A DNA stretch of 32,178 bases from Acidobacteriota bacterium (GTDB lineage: Bacteria > Acidobacteriota > Terriglobia > Acidiferrales > UBA7541). The DNA lies in contig QHYJ01000085.1 of NCBI GenBank assembly GCA_003223255.1, positions 1 through 32,178 of the forward strand, written 5' to 3'. Position numbers and translations under genes: made by a program. The number at the start of each line of letters is the position of its first letter. Within the stretch, counting starts at the first letter, position 1. The notes beneath the pieces are model-generated. The model saw nothing but the letters and a program-made list of their open reading frames with translations. It made no database searches and was not told the DNA's origin. This document shows positions 1-8,074 of the stretch, piece after piece.

Positions 1-276
1 TACGCGAACGAAGAACGCCTGGAAGGTCTTATCCAGCCGGCGGAGCACATCCTGGCAGCAGGAGAAGTTGGCCAGTCCGAGCAACCCTTCTTCCCGCATC
101 GGCTTCAACTGCTTGGCCGGGTCGTAGTAGTGGATGCTCTTGCGGCAAACTTTCCAAGCATCGCGCCGTTCATGAAGGGCGGCGTTGTAGAGCTCGCAAG
201 CCTCGTGGAGCTGGTTCTCGAGAAACCGAACCTGGGCTTGGTTGGGGTACAGGCGGTATTTGTAGGCGGCGCGCAT
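1..276 (-). CDS. tnpB: TnpB (IS200/IS605 OrfB) N-terminal part, runs off window edge
   Basis: The minus strand is open from an ATG at 276 to the window edge (92 codons, no stop). The start, MRAAYKYRLYPNQAQ, is the hallmark N-terminus of TnpB/IS1341-type proteins (YK.RLYP.Q), followed by a short helical segment ELYNAALHERRDAWK and a Y-Y-D motif, as in the helix-turn-helix/WED region of the family. TnpB is an RNA-guided DNA nuclease carried by IS200/IS605 elements; its guide (omega RNA) comes from the 3' end of the element, which lies outside this window. The RuvC catalytic residues are also outside, so activity cannot be judged. No tnpA is seen upstream, so this may be a tnpB-only (IS1341-like) element. 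Confidence 0.82.
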   Translation of the reverse strand, partial: MRAAYKYRLYPNQAQVRFLENQLHEACELYNAALHERRDAWKVCRKSIHYYDPAKQLKPMREEGLLGLANFSCCQDVLRRLDKTFQAFFVRV

Positions 277-352
277 AAGCAGGAGTATACAAAGAGCATA
301 GGCCTAAGGCAAACAAAAAGCGAAGACGAACGAATATGCGAAAGAAGGCCGC

Positions 353-383
353 ATTCCCCTGTCACCTAAAGGCGATAGTCCCC
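353..383 (-). mobile_element. Putative left-end hairpin of the tnpB element
   Basis: An imperfect palindrome lies about 75 bp upstream of the tnpB start. Read on the minus strand it has a GCCTTTAGG core flanked by GGGGA-type blocks, the same plan as the two hairpins of the IS605-type element at 3.1-3.4 kb. IS200/IS605 elements carry subterminal hairpins at both ends. The exact element boundary cannot be fixed because the target copy is not available. Confidence 0.35.
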
Positions 384-395
384 TGCGGACGAATC

Positions 396-455
396 TATGG
401 CGAGCCGGTCGAAGTCGACACCACCATCACGGTGAATTTCACATTGCTGCCGTAA
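396..455 (+). pseudogene. 3' remnant of a TonB-like (energy transducer) gene
   Basis: The frame ending at TAA 453-455 encodes YGEPVEVDTTITVNFTLLP. A sequence of the type DGKPVEV.TTITVNFTL is a common C-terminus of TonB-family proteins in Acidobacteria. Nothing recognisable precedes it, because the mobile element with tnpB lies directly to the left, so the element appears to have replaced or cut the 5' part. The call rests on a short motif and is tentative. Confidence 0.4.
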
Positions 456-512
456 GAAAGTGATCGTGACCGTCCCTTTCCCTGCCTTTATGCAAGTGGA
501 TTCCAAAGGATT

Positions 513-2034
513 TTGACCCTTGTGGTAGCCCTTCAAGTGCTGTCTCTATCGTACAGATTCACTATCGCGTCGCTACTTTCAAGTTGCGTCATCGCGGGCC
601 TTGGCATGACCCTGTTGGCTTACGTTCGACCCCAGGCGATCGAGCGGACCGGTCGACTGAATCTTCCACCCTGCGATGTGCCAGGCATCGCAGGTGGAGC
701 CAAATGCGGCACATACAATGTTTACGAAGATCGATCAGCCAAGACAGGCCGGAAGATCGGCCTGAATATCGTTGTGGCTCCTGCCCTCAGCGGAACGCCA
801 GCGCCAGATCCGGTGTTCTGGCTGGAGGGAGGGCCCGGCGGCTCGGCGACGGAAGCCGCGGGAATAGTGAGCCAGAAATATCTGCGGGATCTTCGAAACG
901 ACCGCGATCTAGTGTTTGTCGATGAGAGAGGTGCGGGCAAATCTAACCCACTGAAGTGTGACGATGTCGGAGAGACTCCAGCGAATCTCGATGCATACTT
1001 CGGCAAGCTGTTTCCACCAAATTTGATGCGTGCGTGCCTGGAGAAACTTGAGAAAACGGCGAACTTGAAACTCTACACGACGCCCATCGCGATGGATGAC
1101 CTGGACGATGTGCGCAGCGTGCTTGGGCTACAAGCAAATCAACCTCGCGGGAATATCGTACGGAACGCTTGCGGCGCACGTGTACATCCGGAAATATCCG
1201 GGCCGCGTGCGCTCTGCCTTCCTCGTTGGCATCGCCACTCCTGGATTTAAGCTGCCGCTTCCTTTTGCCAGAGCCGCACAACACGCGTTAGATCTTCTCT
1301 TTGAGGACTGCACTGCCGATCAGTCGTGCCACAACGCCTTTCCGAATCTGAAAGACGAGTTCTATGCGGTCCTCGCCCGTTTCGATCGCGGCCCCTTGAA
1401 CGTCAAGGTGATCGACCCCGCCACGAAACGGGAACGACTCGTTACCCTCGAACGCGAGAACTATGTTGAGCACGTGCGCGCGTTGTTGTATTCCACCTAT
1501 TCTGCGCACTTTTTGCCTTTCGTCGTTCATCAGGCGTTTCAGGGCGATTTTATCCTCTTTGGAACGATGGCTGTTCGTATCAATCTCGGCGGTCCGCAGA
1601 CTGCGCGTGGATTGTATTTCTCGGTCACCTGCGCAGAGGCCATCCCCTTCATTACGGAACGGGAGATTATCACCGAGACACGCGGAACGTTCCTGGGCGA
1701 TCGACGCGTGCGCGCCCACATTGCAGCATGCAAGGAATGGCCAGGAGGAAGCGTACCCAAAACTTTTACTGATCCCGTCAAATCCGACATCCCAGTCGTC
1801 ATGTTTTCTGGCGAAGCAGATGGGGCGACTCCACCGTGGATCGCAGAAGAGGCGGTGAAGTATTGGCCGAATGGGCGTCTAATCAAGGCTCCTCACACGG
1901 GCCACCAAATCGACACCTGCACGTGCGCGCTCCTGCAGACCTTTTTCAAGACAGCGTCAGCCAGCTCGCTAGATGCCTCGTGCACCGAGAAAGCCCATCG
2001 CCCGCGTTTCGCAACCGAATTACCACCGCCTTAA
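513..2034 (+). pseudogene. Secreted alpha/beta hydrolase (TAP-like, peptidase S33 type), frameshifted
   Basis: Two overlapping frames make one hydrolase of about 506 residues. The first (from 513) has a hydrophobic export segment, then FWLEGGPGGSA (oxyanion HGGPG-like loop) and DERGAGKS. The second (to 2034) has the nucleophile elbow AGISYGT, the Asp region SGEADGATPPW and the His region APHTGHQ, the full Ser-Asp-His order of TAP-like peptidases/prolyl aminopeptidase relatives. The frames join at LGYKQINLAG if one G is removed from GGG at 1125-1127, so a single inserted base breaks the gene. The start is uncertain: TTG 513 has little room for a ribosome site, and an in-frame ATG at 606 is an alternative. 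It is either a recent pseudogene or an assembly indel. Confidence 0.83.
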
Positions 2035-2127
2035 TCTCTGTGCCTCGGCAAGGGTGGGTGGCGAAGACACCCTTTTGGCGTTACCATGCGTCTCCAAGGA
2101 TCCGGGGCCAAAACGCGGAGGTAAGCC

Positions 2128-2619
2128 ATGAAGGGACGAATAGTCGCAGGTTTGTTTCTTTGCTCGCTTTTTATCGCCGTTGGGGGAGACGCGCAAAACC
2201 GCGATGTCCAGGACAAACCAGTTTGGGCGCTGGAGTTCATTCAAGTGACGCCGGAAAAGTTCGGGATGGCCATGGGGTACTTGGACGATAACTGGATGCG
2301 CGTCCGGGCTGAGGCTAAGAAAGAAGGCGCGGTTCTGGACTATCACCGCATCACAAACGCGGCGCTTGTGACTCCCGGTCACAAGCTTACCGACCTGAAG
2401 TCAGTAGTGTTGCTGACCGAGTACAAAAGCATGGACGATTTCTTGGGGAGTGAAAGGCTTTTTGATTCTATCCGTCAACGCCTGCTGAAAAGTACGCCTG
2501 GTTATTTCAACCTCCCGGGGGGACCGAGGCCGGAAGACCTCTATGAAACCTCGGGTACGCAAGTGTTCGTGGAAGAGCCGGATACGAGTGCAAGGCTCAA
2601 GTTTCTTGCCCAAAAGTAG
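2128..2619 (+). CDS. Small secreted protein, possible dimeric alpha/beta barrel fold
   Basis: 163 residues. The N-terminus MKGRIVAGLFLCSLFIAVGG is a signal peptide with probable cleavage before AQNRD. The mature part alternates strands and helices (WALEFIQVTPEKFG ... SVVLLTEYKSMDDF ... TQVFVEEP), a pattern resembling dimeric alpha/beta-barrel (NIPSNAP/EthD-like) proteins; this is an inference from pattern only and no catalytic residues are recognised. The ATG lies 8 bp after GGAGG-like GCGGAGGTAAGCC, a good ribosome site. A decayed relative of its second half occurs at 14765-15001, so this is a small family in the genome. Function unknown. Confidence 0.75.
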   Translation: MKGRIVAGLFLCSLFIAVGGDAQNRDVQDKPVWALEFIQVTPEKFGMAMGYLDDNWMRVRAEAKKEGAVLDYHRITNAALVTPGHKLTDLKSVVLLTEYKSMDDFLGSERLFDSIRQRLLKSTPGYFNLPGGPRPEDLYETSGTQVFVEEPDTSARLKFLAQK

Positions 2620-2836
2620 GAGTTGTGGTTCTTTGAGAACGATGGTGGGAACCATGGAAGAGAGTGGCCGCCGGCCCGGAGCGATAGAATTCGTCACTAT
2701 CTTCTGCATCCTTAATAGGTGTGCTCCCTGTCAATTTCTTTAGGTTTTTTTTCGACTCTTCAACCTTCAACTCTTTGGCTCAAACCGAAGAAGATTGTTT
2801 GTAAAAAAAATGCGAATTACAATAACGTAAGAAAAA

Positions 2837-3064
2837 ATGTTTAAAACGCTTAGGTACTACTGGCATGCTGCCCGGGGCTATCGATGGAAACCTTGGAAAA
2901 GTCCTTACCTGCATTGGCGGTTTGAGACGTTTCTCGGAAAAGAAGCGGCAGACATGACTGCGGGAAAGTTTTTTCACCTTGCCTGGAAATACCGCGAACA
3001 TATGGAGCGGTTTGTGGACTGGGCCGCGGAACGCCGCCGCATCCAGCGCCGGCGCCACGTCTGA
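2837..3064 (+). CDS. Small conserved-looking hypothetical protein, 75 aa
   Basis: The product is basic and very rich in aromatic residues (HAARGYRWKPWKSPYLHWRF), with a C-terminal helix ending RRRIQRRRHV. It has no membrane segment and no known domain that I recognise. The ATG at 2837 follows an A-rich stretch with GTAAGAAAA rather than a strong Shine-Dalgarno. The amphipathic helical C-terminus and strand bias support a real gene, but it is not identified. The upstream spacer 2620-2836 contains T-rich sequence with nothing else recognisable. Confidence 0.55.
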   Translation: MFKTLRYYWHAARGYRWKPWKSPYLHWRFETFLGKEAADMTAGKFFHLAWKYREHMERFVDWAAERRRIQRRRHV

Positions 3065-3117
3065 GAAGCGGGCGAGTGTTACTCGTGCGCCTTGAAAAGC
3101 TCGAGGAGAATGACGCT

Positions 3118-3368
3118 TACCACTTTGGGCCGTAAAGTCCCTGCCTTCAGGCATGGGGATATAAGGCCCTTGCTTTTTTGCATCCCATCGTTCTAAGCTG
3201 CTCTTCGCCGAGGGACGCTCGGTTTGAGCCTGTGGAGACGCAGTAAGACCTGGACGCAAGTCCAGCGCATGTGCCGGTGAAGCAGGAAACATCGTTGGAG
3301 ATATGCGGCATTTGTCGCATAGTAGCTCCGAAGAATCCCCCGCCGTTTAGGCGTGGGGAGTCGTCAAA
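3118..3368 (+). mobile_element. Solitary IS200/IS605-type element end or MITE, no ORF
   Basis: A roughly 250-bp block is bounded by two similar hairpins: 3138-3159 (CCCTGCC TTCA GGCATGGGGA) and 3337-3359 (CCCCCGCC GTTTA GGCGTGGGGA), followed by GTCGTCAAA, a typical right-end terminus of IS605/IS1341 elements. Between them is sequence characteristic of tnpB 3' ends, including a frame reading VPVKQET. There is no tnpA or tnpB. It is therefore a remnant or non-autonomous (MITE-like) derivative. The left hairpin shares the plan of the one near the tnpB fragment at 353-383, suggesting the same family. Confidence 0.58.
3190..3362 (+). ncRNA. Omega-RNA-like structured segment of the IS605-type remnant
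   Basis: Three consecutive hairpins are readable: CTGGAC/GTCCAG around a GCAA loop (3250-3265), ATGCG/CGCAT (3302-3320), and the terminal GCC..GGC hairpin (3337-3359). In TnpB elements the omega RNA covers the end of tnpB and the right end, and its guide is the DNA just beyond. Here the would-be guide starts at about 3369. Whether it is transcribed is unknown; this is inferred from structure and position. Confidence 0.35.
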
Positions 3369-3488
3369 CCTGTCCAAGAATCTTTTCTTCTTTGTCCCTT
3401 TTGACTTTCAACCTTCAACGTTTAACTGTCGACTGTGAACTTCTCGTACAGAGCCTCGGTCGCATCCTCCCGGAATTTGCTATGCAGG

Positions 3489-3494
3489 TATAAT
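3489..3494 (+). promoter_or_regulatory. Candidate -10 box for the radical SAM gene
   Basis: A perfect TATAAT lies 20 bp upstream of the ATG at 3515. No convincing -35 hexamer is seen 17 bp upstream. The transcript leader would be short and would contain the GGGAGGAGGG ribosome site. Confidence 0.3.
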
Positions 3495-3514
3495 GGGATT
3501 TGGGAGGAGGGTCC

Positions 3515-4627
3515 ATGGAAGAACTGAAGATCCTCCAGAAAACGCGGGAACTCCACGAAGCGCGCTGGTGGGAACCGGAAGCGAACGGCCGAGTTCACTG
3601 CTATCTTTGCCCGCGCCACTGCCACATTCATCCGGGCCAATCGGGATTCTGTTTTATCCGCACCAATCAAAACGGAAAGCTTTATAACCTGGGATACGGC
3701 TCGCCTGCGGCTTTGCAGATTGATCCCATCGAGAAAAAGCCGCTGAATCATTTTCTGCCCGGCACGCGCATCTTCAGCATGGGCACGGCGGGCTGCAACA
3801 TGGGCTGTTTTTTCTGCCAGAACTGGGACATTTCGAAATCGCGCTCGGACCAGGTGCGTTCGCAGGAAATTCCCCCGGAAGATGTGCCGCTGTTGGCCCT
3901 GAAATACAGCTGCGAGTCTCTGGCGTTCACGTACAACGAGCCGACCATCTGGGGCGAGTACGTGATCGACATCAGTAAAGAAGCGAAGAAATATGGTTTG
4001 AAGACGGTGATGGTGACGAATGGCTACGTCACTTACGACGCGTTCCACGACATTTACGATCACATCGACGCGGCCAACGTCGACCTGAAAGCATTCACGG
4101 AAAATTTCTACGGGAAAATCACGCTGACCCATCTCCAACCTGTACTCGAAACACTGGAATGGCTGAAGAAGGAAACCAACGTATGGTTCGAAATTACGAA
4201 TCTGATGATTCCGACGCTGAATGATGACCCGGTGGAAACGCGAAAGCTAGCGGAATGGATCTTGACGCATTTGGGGTCGGACGTGCCGCTGCACTTCACC
4301 GCGTTCCATCCGGATTTTAAGCTGCAGGACAAACCGCGGACGCCCGCGGCCACGCTGGATCGCGCGCGCCAGATCGCGATGGAAGTTGGCTTGCGCTACG
4401 TCTACGAAGGAAACATTTACAGCGAAGGCGCGAACACGTATTGCCCGAATTGCAAGGAATTGCTGGTGCGGCGGGCGTGGCACGACATTCTCGAATATCG
4501 CATTACAGATGGCGCTTGTTCGAAGTGCCGATTCCCGATTCCGGGTGTTTGGACCTGCGGGACAGCGGGAAAGCCGAAAAGCGGGGAGTCGACCGGCACA
4601 AAGAAATACACCCACCTGAATCTGTAG
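3515..4627 (+). CDS. amrS: AmmeMemoRadiSam-system radical SAM enzyme (AmrS-like)
   Basis: 370 residues. The radical SAM cluster motif is at residues 94-101 (CNMGCFFC, CX3CX2C) in GTAGCNMGCFFCQNW, preceded by an N-terminal Cys-rich segment CYLCPRHCHIHPGQ. FTYNEPTIWGEY and DLKAF follow, as in PflA-like/AmrS proteins. The C-terminus adds two CxxC pairs (CPNC, CSKC), a zinc-ribbon-like tail. The family is related to pyruvate formate-lyase activating enzymes and is usually linked with AmrA/AmrB (MEMO); neither partner is in this window, and its substrate is unknown. The start is set at ATG 3515 by the strong GGGAGGAGGG ribosome site. Its stop is 6 bp from the convergent CPBP gene. Confidence 0.9.
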   Translation: MEELKILQKTRELHEARWWEPEANGRVHCYLCPRHCHIHPGQSGFCFIRTNQNGKLYNLGYGSPAALQIDPIEKKPLNHFLPGTRIFSMGTAGCNMGCFFCQNWDISKSRSDQVRSQEIPPEDVPLLALKYSCESLAFTYNEPTIWGEYVIDISKEAKKYGLKTVMVTNGYVTYDAFHDIYDHIDAANVDLKAFTENFYGKITLTHLQPVLETLEWLKKETNVWFEITNLMIPTLNDDPVETRKLAEWILTHLGSDVPLHFTAFHPDFKLQDKPRTPAATLDRARQIAMEVGLRYVYEGNIYSEGANTYCPNCKELLVRRAWHDILEYRITDGACSKCRFPIPGVWTCGTAGKPKSGESTGTKKYTHLNL

Positions 4628-4633
4628 CGCCCT

Positions 4634-5293
4634 TTAGTGCAGATGGAAATTGTAGTAGCCGGGTCCGACGCGCATGCTGTGATGCCAAGCGATGGGGAAT
4701 GCTTTCCACGCCAAAGTGCCGAGAATCGTCTGCCAGATGGTAAGTGTCAGAATGTTTCGGTCCTTCCAGAACAACCAAGCCATCAAAGCTCCGCCAACAA
4801 AAGTGAGTGGCACGAGGACGGGGTTCGGCCAGTGGAGCAAAGCGAAGAACAAGCCCGAGATGAGAGAAGCACGGAGCGGGCTGTCCATCGCGGCGAGGAG
4901 TCGATTCGTGACAAGAGAATTCAGGGCGACTTGCTGCAACAAACAGAAGGACATATAGCCCAAGAAACGCTCGGGATTGAGAAGCTGATAGAACGCGTGC
5001 TGCACGCCGTCAAGAAGAAATCCCGTAACCAAAATCGCGAGCGCGCAAGGAATGAAGACCGCCGAAGCGCGTTTGGTGGCGCTCCAGAAATTGTCCACGC
5101 GCCAGCCAAGGGACTGCGGCGTGTCCTTGTTCAAAGCGAAGCTGGCAATCAGCCAAATGGGAAGCAGGATCCACGAGTAGGGGGAAGCATCTTGAAGCTG
5201 CCAAATGAACCACGCAACGAAGGCGGGGAAGGCGAAGGCCTCGATGAGAGGGAGGCGGCGCGAACTGGTAACAGCCATTGTCGAACTAATCAT
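4634..5293 (-). CDS. CPBP-type integral membrane protein lacking catalytic glutamates
   Basis: 219 residues with about six to eight hydrophobic segments. The C-terminal half follows the CPBP/CAAX-protease layout: SFCLLQQVALN (where EExxxR is expected, residues 120-125), FALLHWPNP (motif FxxxH, 150-154), then LTLTIWQTILG where a histidine is expected. So the FxxxH motif is kept, but the two glutamates are QQ and the last histidine is Gln. It is either a non-proteolytic member or a variant subfamily. Translation starts at ATG 5293 (overlapping the upstream stop in ATGATTAG) or ATG 5278, which suggests translational coupling to the gene before it. Last gene of a three-gene leftward operon. Confidence 0.75.
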   Translation of the reverse strand: MISSTMAVTSSRRLPLIEAFAFPAFVAWFIWQLQDASPYSWILLPIWLIASFALNKDTPQSLGWRVDNFWSATKRASAVFIPCALAILVTGFLLDGVQHAFYQLLNPERFLGYMSFCLLQQVALNSLVTNRLLAAMDSPLRASLISGLFFALLHWPNPVLVPLTFVGGALMAWLFWKDRNILTLTIWQTILGTLAWKAFPIAWHHSMRVGPGYYNFHLH

Positions 5294-5648
5294 ATAGTTT
5301 CTCTTCCCTAGAATGACTCAAATCGAGGAGTTGCAGGGCGCTCTCGAAGAGCTGGTCAATCTCCTCTTCGCTGACTTCGTGAGGAGCAAGAAAAGTGTGA
5401 AGGTCGAAGTCGGGGAATCCGCGATTCGTAACCCGCGCTGGGAGAAGCTCGCGCAAGCGGCGGGACTCGATGGCACCGAGCTGGCGAATCTCCTCGAAGA
5501 CGACTCGCCGCAGGGGATCCTGGAAGACGTTTGGGTCGAGCAAGCGGCAGATTTCGTCGCGAGTGCCACCTTTGATTAAGACTGAGCACAAGAAGCGCAA
5601 CATATTCCTTTCGAGCAGCGCTTGACTCGCAGGTTCGGAGTTCGTCAT
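5286..5648 (-). CDS. Small helical protein, weak DnaB-N/primase C-terminal resemblance
   Basis: 121 residues from ATG 5648. The product is acidic and helical. The segment MLRFLCSVLIKGG...LLDPNVFQDPLRRVVFEEI resembles the small helical bundle shared by the DnaB N-terminus and the DnaG C-terminus (pattern L..LL..P..F.DP..R.IFE.I). This is a weak pattern match and the function is not established. It starts 5 bp after the stop of the hydrolase and ends inside the start of the CPBP gene, so the three are co-transcribed. The frame is also open upstream of 5648, but that part overlaps the hydrolase. Confidence 0.58.
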   Translation of the reverse strand: MTNSEPASQALLERNMLRFLCSVLIKGGTRDEICRLLDPNVFQDPLRRVVFEEIRQLGAIESRRLRELLPARVTNRGFPDFDLHTFLAPHEVSEEEIDQLFESALQLLDLSHSREEKLYD

Positions 5649-5653
5649 AAAAA

Positions 5654-6471
5654 TCAATCTTGCTTCAGGGCTGCCGGGGCAATCTGTTGCCGGATAAGCG
5701 CTTCGACTCGAGACCAAACGGCGGGGTCGCGATCAATCTCGGTGTGAGTCTTCGCGAACGTCCGATCGTACCAAGGGTATTCGGGGCAATAAATCGGGTG
5801 TTCCTTGTAATCGAAGCGAAAATTTCCCAGGATTTGCGTCTTCGCCGGGTCCTCAGCGCGAATTCTGGCCCGGCCGTGAATCATGCCGTTCGGTTGATAG
5901 AAATTCACGGCGCGCGCAACGTTGGGCGGGATCTTGCTATCATCCACGCCAAACCGCCGGACGCTGTCCACCTGAACGGTAAGGAGAACGGGAATCCCCC
6001 GCTGGTTGAGTTCGCGCGCAAGCTGAACCATGGCCGAGCCACCCCTGCTATGGCCATAAAGAATAATGCGCACTTGGCGTTTTTCGTTGTCGGAGAGCAA
6101 ACCGGAGCGGTCCGCGCCCAATTGTGTGAGAATCGCGTGCACAGCTTTCTCCCGGCGGCGATTCTCGAACGTTTCGACGTATACGCCGCTGGGGAATTCG
6201 GCGCGAAGATGCTCGGCGAGCTTGACTTCGCTGCGGAGGGGGTCGTCGTGCTTGACGACGCCTCCGACAAAACCCAGGACGACGATGGGAGGCTTTGTGA
6301 GTTCGAGCGAAACAGGCGGGACGGACGGCCAGTCGTGGCGCGAATGACCGGACGAGAGCAGGCCGCGGTGCTGAACGCCAACAAGGCGAGCGGGAGAAGA
6401 GGGGCAGGGGAGCGCTGATAAACTGTGCGCCTAAAGCGCAAGAGAATCACTCTAATTGAGATGAGGTTCAT
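5654..6471 (-). pseudogene. Alpha/beta-hydrolase-like lipoprotein, frameshifted near its N-terminus
   Basis: The N-terminal frame starts at ATG 6471 (MNLISIRVILLRF...) and encodes a lipoprotein signal ending LLAFSTAAC (lipobox STAAC). The body continues in another frame: LTKPPIVVLGFVGG, then the nucleophile elbow YGHSRGGSAMVQLA, and ends at 5654. The body frame has no usable start codon before 6142, well inside the conserved part. The two frames meet at about 6315-6330 if one base is restored, giving ATTGRPSVPPVSLE. It is probably a periplasmic, membrane-anchored hydrolase of unknown substrate. It is divergent from ndh, whose start is only 30 bp away, so they share a short promoter region. 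Confidence 0.7.
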
Positions 6472-6500
6472 CGGAACGGCGTTGCGCTGAGGCCAGAAGA

Positions 6501-7829
6501 ATGGAGCCAAAACATAAAGTGGTCATTCTTGGCGGAGGGTTTGGCGGGCTGGCGGCCGCACAGAAAATGAAGCGGGTGCCCGTGGAAATTACGCTCATCG
6601 ACCGACGGAATTTTCATTTGTTTCAGCCGCTGTTGTACCAGGTGGCTACCGGATCGCTCTCTCCGGGGGAGATTGCGGCACCGCTGCGAAGCGTTTTGAG
6701 CCGGCAGAAAAATGCGCGCGTGCTGCTCGGCGAAGCTGTGGACGTTGACCCGGATGCAAAGCGTGTGATTCTGCGAGACGGCGATTCTTATCCTTATGAT
6801 TCGCTGGTCGTGGCCACCGGCTCGCAAACGTCGTATTACGGAAATGAGGATTGGCGAAAATGGGCGCCGAGTCTGAAATCTGTGGAGGAGGCCACGGCGA
6901 TTCGGCACAAGATTCTGTACGCGTTCGAACGCGCCGAGCGCGCGGCGACCGAGGAGGAAGCGCGTGTCTGGCTGACGTTTGTCATTGTGGGCGCAGGCGC
7001 TACCGGTCTGGAGCTTTCCGGGGCGCTTGCGGAAATTGCGCGCGAGACGCTGCGGCATGATTTTCGCAAGATTCGTCCGCAAGAAGCGCGCATCCTTTTG
7101 CTCGAGGGTGCGCCGCGCGTTCTGGGCGCCTACCCCGAGGATTTATCCGCCAAAGCGGAGAAGCTGCTGACGCGGCTGGGCGTGGAAGTAGTCAAGGGAG
7201 TGATGGTCACAAACATTGGTCCCGAAGGAGTGACCTTCAAGCGCGGGGATGCTACGGAGTTGCTGGCGGCGCGGACCGTGATTTGGGCTGGCGGCGTCAC
7301 AGCTCCGCCTTTCGGGGAACGACTTGCGCAGCGCACGAAAGCGGAGACGGACCGCAGCGGACGGATCAAAGTTGCGCCGGACCTGACGATTCCGAATTAT
7401 CCGGACATTTTTATCATTGGCGACCTGGCGCATGCAGGGGATGAAAAAGGGAAGCCCTTGCCGGGAGTTGCGCAGGTGGCCATGCAGGGCGGAGCGTATG
7501 CTGCGAAAACGATTCGCGCGCGCGTAGAAGGGAAGCAGCCTGTGCGGCCTTTTCATTACTTCAATAAAGGCGATATGGCGGTGATTGGGCGAGCCGCCGC
7601 GGTGGCCAATATTTTTGGCGTGCACCTTGCCGGATGGCCTGCGTGGCTCATCTGGCTTTTTGTCCATCTGATGTACATCGTGGAATTTCAAAGCCGGGTG
7701 CTGGTCTTCATTCAGTGGGGATTCGAATATCTGACGTTCAGCCGAGGCGCGCGACTGATTACCGGGACCGCGGCCACAGATTCGCTTGTCAAGCCGGAGA
7801 CGATGGGAAACACCGGTGACGGCCGCTAG
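6501..7829 (+). CDS. ndh: Type II NADH dehydrogenase (NDH-2)
   Basis: 442 residues. It transfers electrons from NADH to quinone without proton pumping, on the inner face of the cytoplasmic membrane. The FAD Rossmann motif GGGFGG is at 11-16, the typical NDH-2 segment FHLFQPLLYQVATG at about 38-51, the NADH-binding GAGATG at 164-169, the FAD ribityl motif IIGDLAH at about 305-311 and GVAQVAMQGG after it. The C-terminal WLIWLFVHLMYIVEFQSR segment is the amphipathic membrane anchor. Length is normal. ATG 6501 has AGAAG close upstream, a weak ribosome site. No other respiratory genes adjoin it. Confidence 0.93.
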   Translation: MEPKHKVVILGGGFGGLAAAQKMKRVPVEITLIDRRNFHLFQPLLYQVATGSLSPGEIAAPLRSVLSRQKNARVLLGEAVDVDPDAKRVILRDGDSYPYDSLVVATGSQTSYYGNEDWRKWAPSLKSVEEATAIRHKILYAFERAERAATEEEARVWLTFVIVGAGATGLELSGALAEIARETLRHDFRKIRPQEARILLLEGAPRVLGAYPEDLSAKAEKLLTRLGVEVVKGVMVTNIGPEGVTFKRGDATELLAARTVIWAGGVTAPPFGERLAQRTKAETDRSGRIKVAPDLTIPNYPDIFIIGDLAHAGDEKGKPLPGVAQVAMQGGAYAAKTIRARVEGKQPVRPFHYFNKGDMAVIGRAAAVANIFGVHLAGWPAWLIWLFVHLMYIVEFQSRVLVFIQWGFEYLTFSRGARLITGTAATDSLVKPETMGNTGDGR

Positions 7830-7926
7830 GCCAGTGGCGTTTCAAGCAGCCGTTTCTCATTTCCCGGAGCACGGCATTTTGTAGCTCCGGCTTCTAGCTA
7901 CCTCCCCTCTTGCTTTTCCCCCCAAC

Positions 7927-7945
7927 CGCCGCCAAGATGGCGGCG
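7927..7945 (+). repeat. REP-like hairpin 1 ending GGCGCTAC
   Basis: Stem CGCCGCC/GGCGGCG around AAGAT, followed by CTACAAAAT. It lies between ndh and the convergent receptor gene. A second hairpin with a different stem but the same trailing GGCGCTAC follows 60 bp on, the signature of a dispersed palindromic repeat family. Confidence 0.6.
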
Positions 7946-8005
7946 CTACAAAATCGTAGAAGATCTCGCTCGGGCCGTCGCAGCTTTAAACCGACTAAGA
8001 ATGTT

Positions 8006-8021
8006 CCGGGCCAAAGCCCGG
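8006..8021 (+). repeat. REP-like hairpin 2 ending GGCGCTAC
   Basis: Stem CCGGGC/GCCCGG around CAAA, followed by CGCTACGG. It shares the GGCGCTAC tail with the hairpin at 7927. Either could also act as a transcript end between the convergent genes. Confidence 0.55.
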
Positions 8022-8074
8022 CGCTACGGAGTTGCAGCGCGCACAGAGGTCACAGAGAAGAGGTTGGCAGCCGG

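Noticed and set aside
4637-5311. 224-codon plus-strand frame
   Set aside because: Antisense to the CPBP membrane protein; the product is a charged, domain-free shadow.
5660-6418. 252-codon plus-strand frame
   Set aside because: Antisense to the lipoprotein hydrolase body, whose GHSRGG motif and lipobox are far more convincing.
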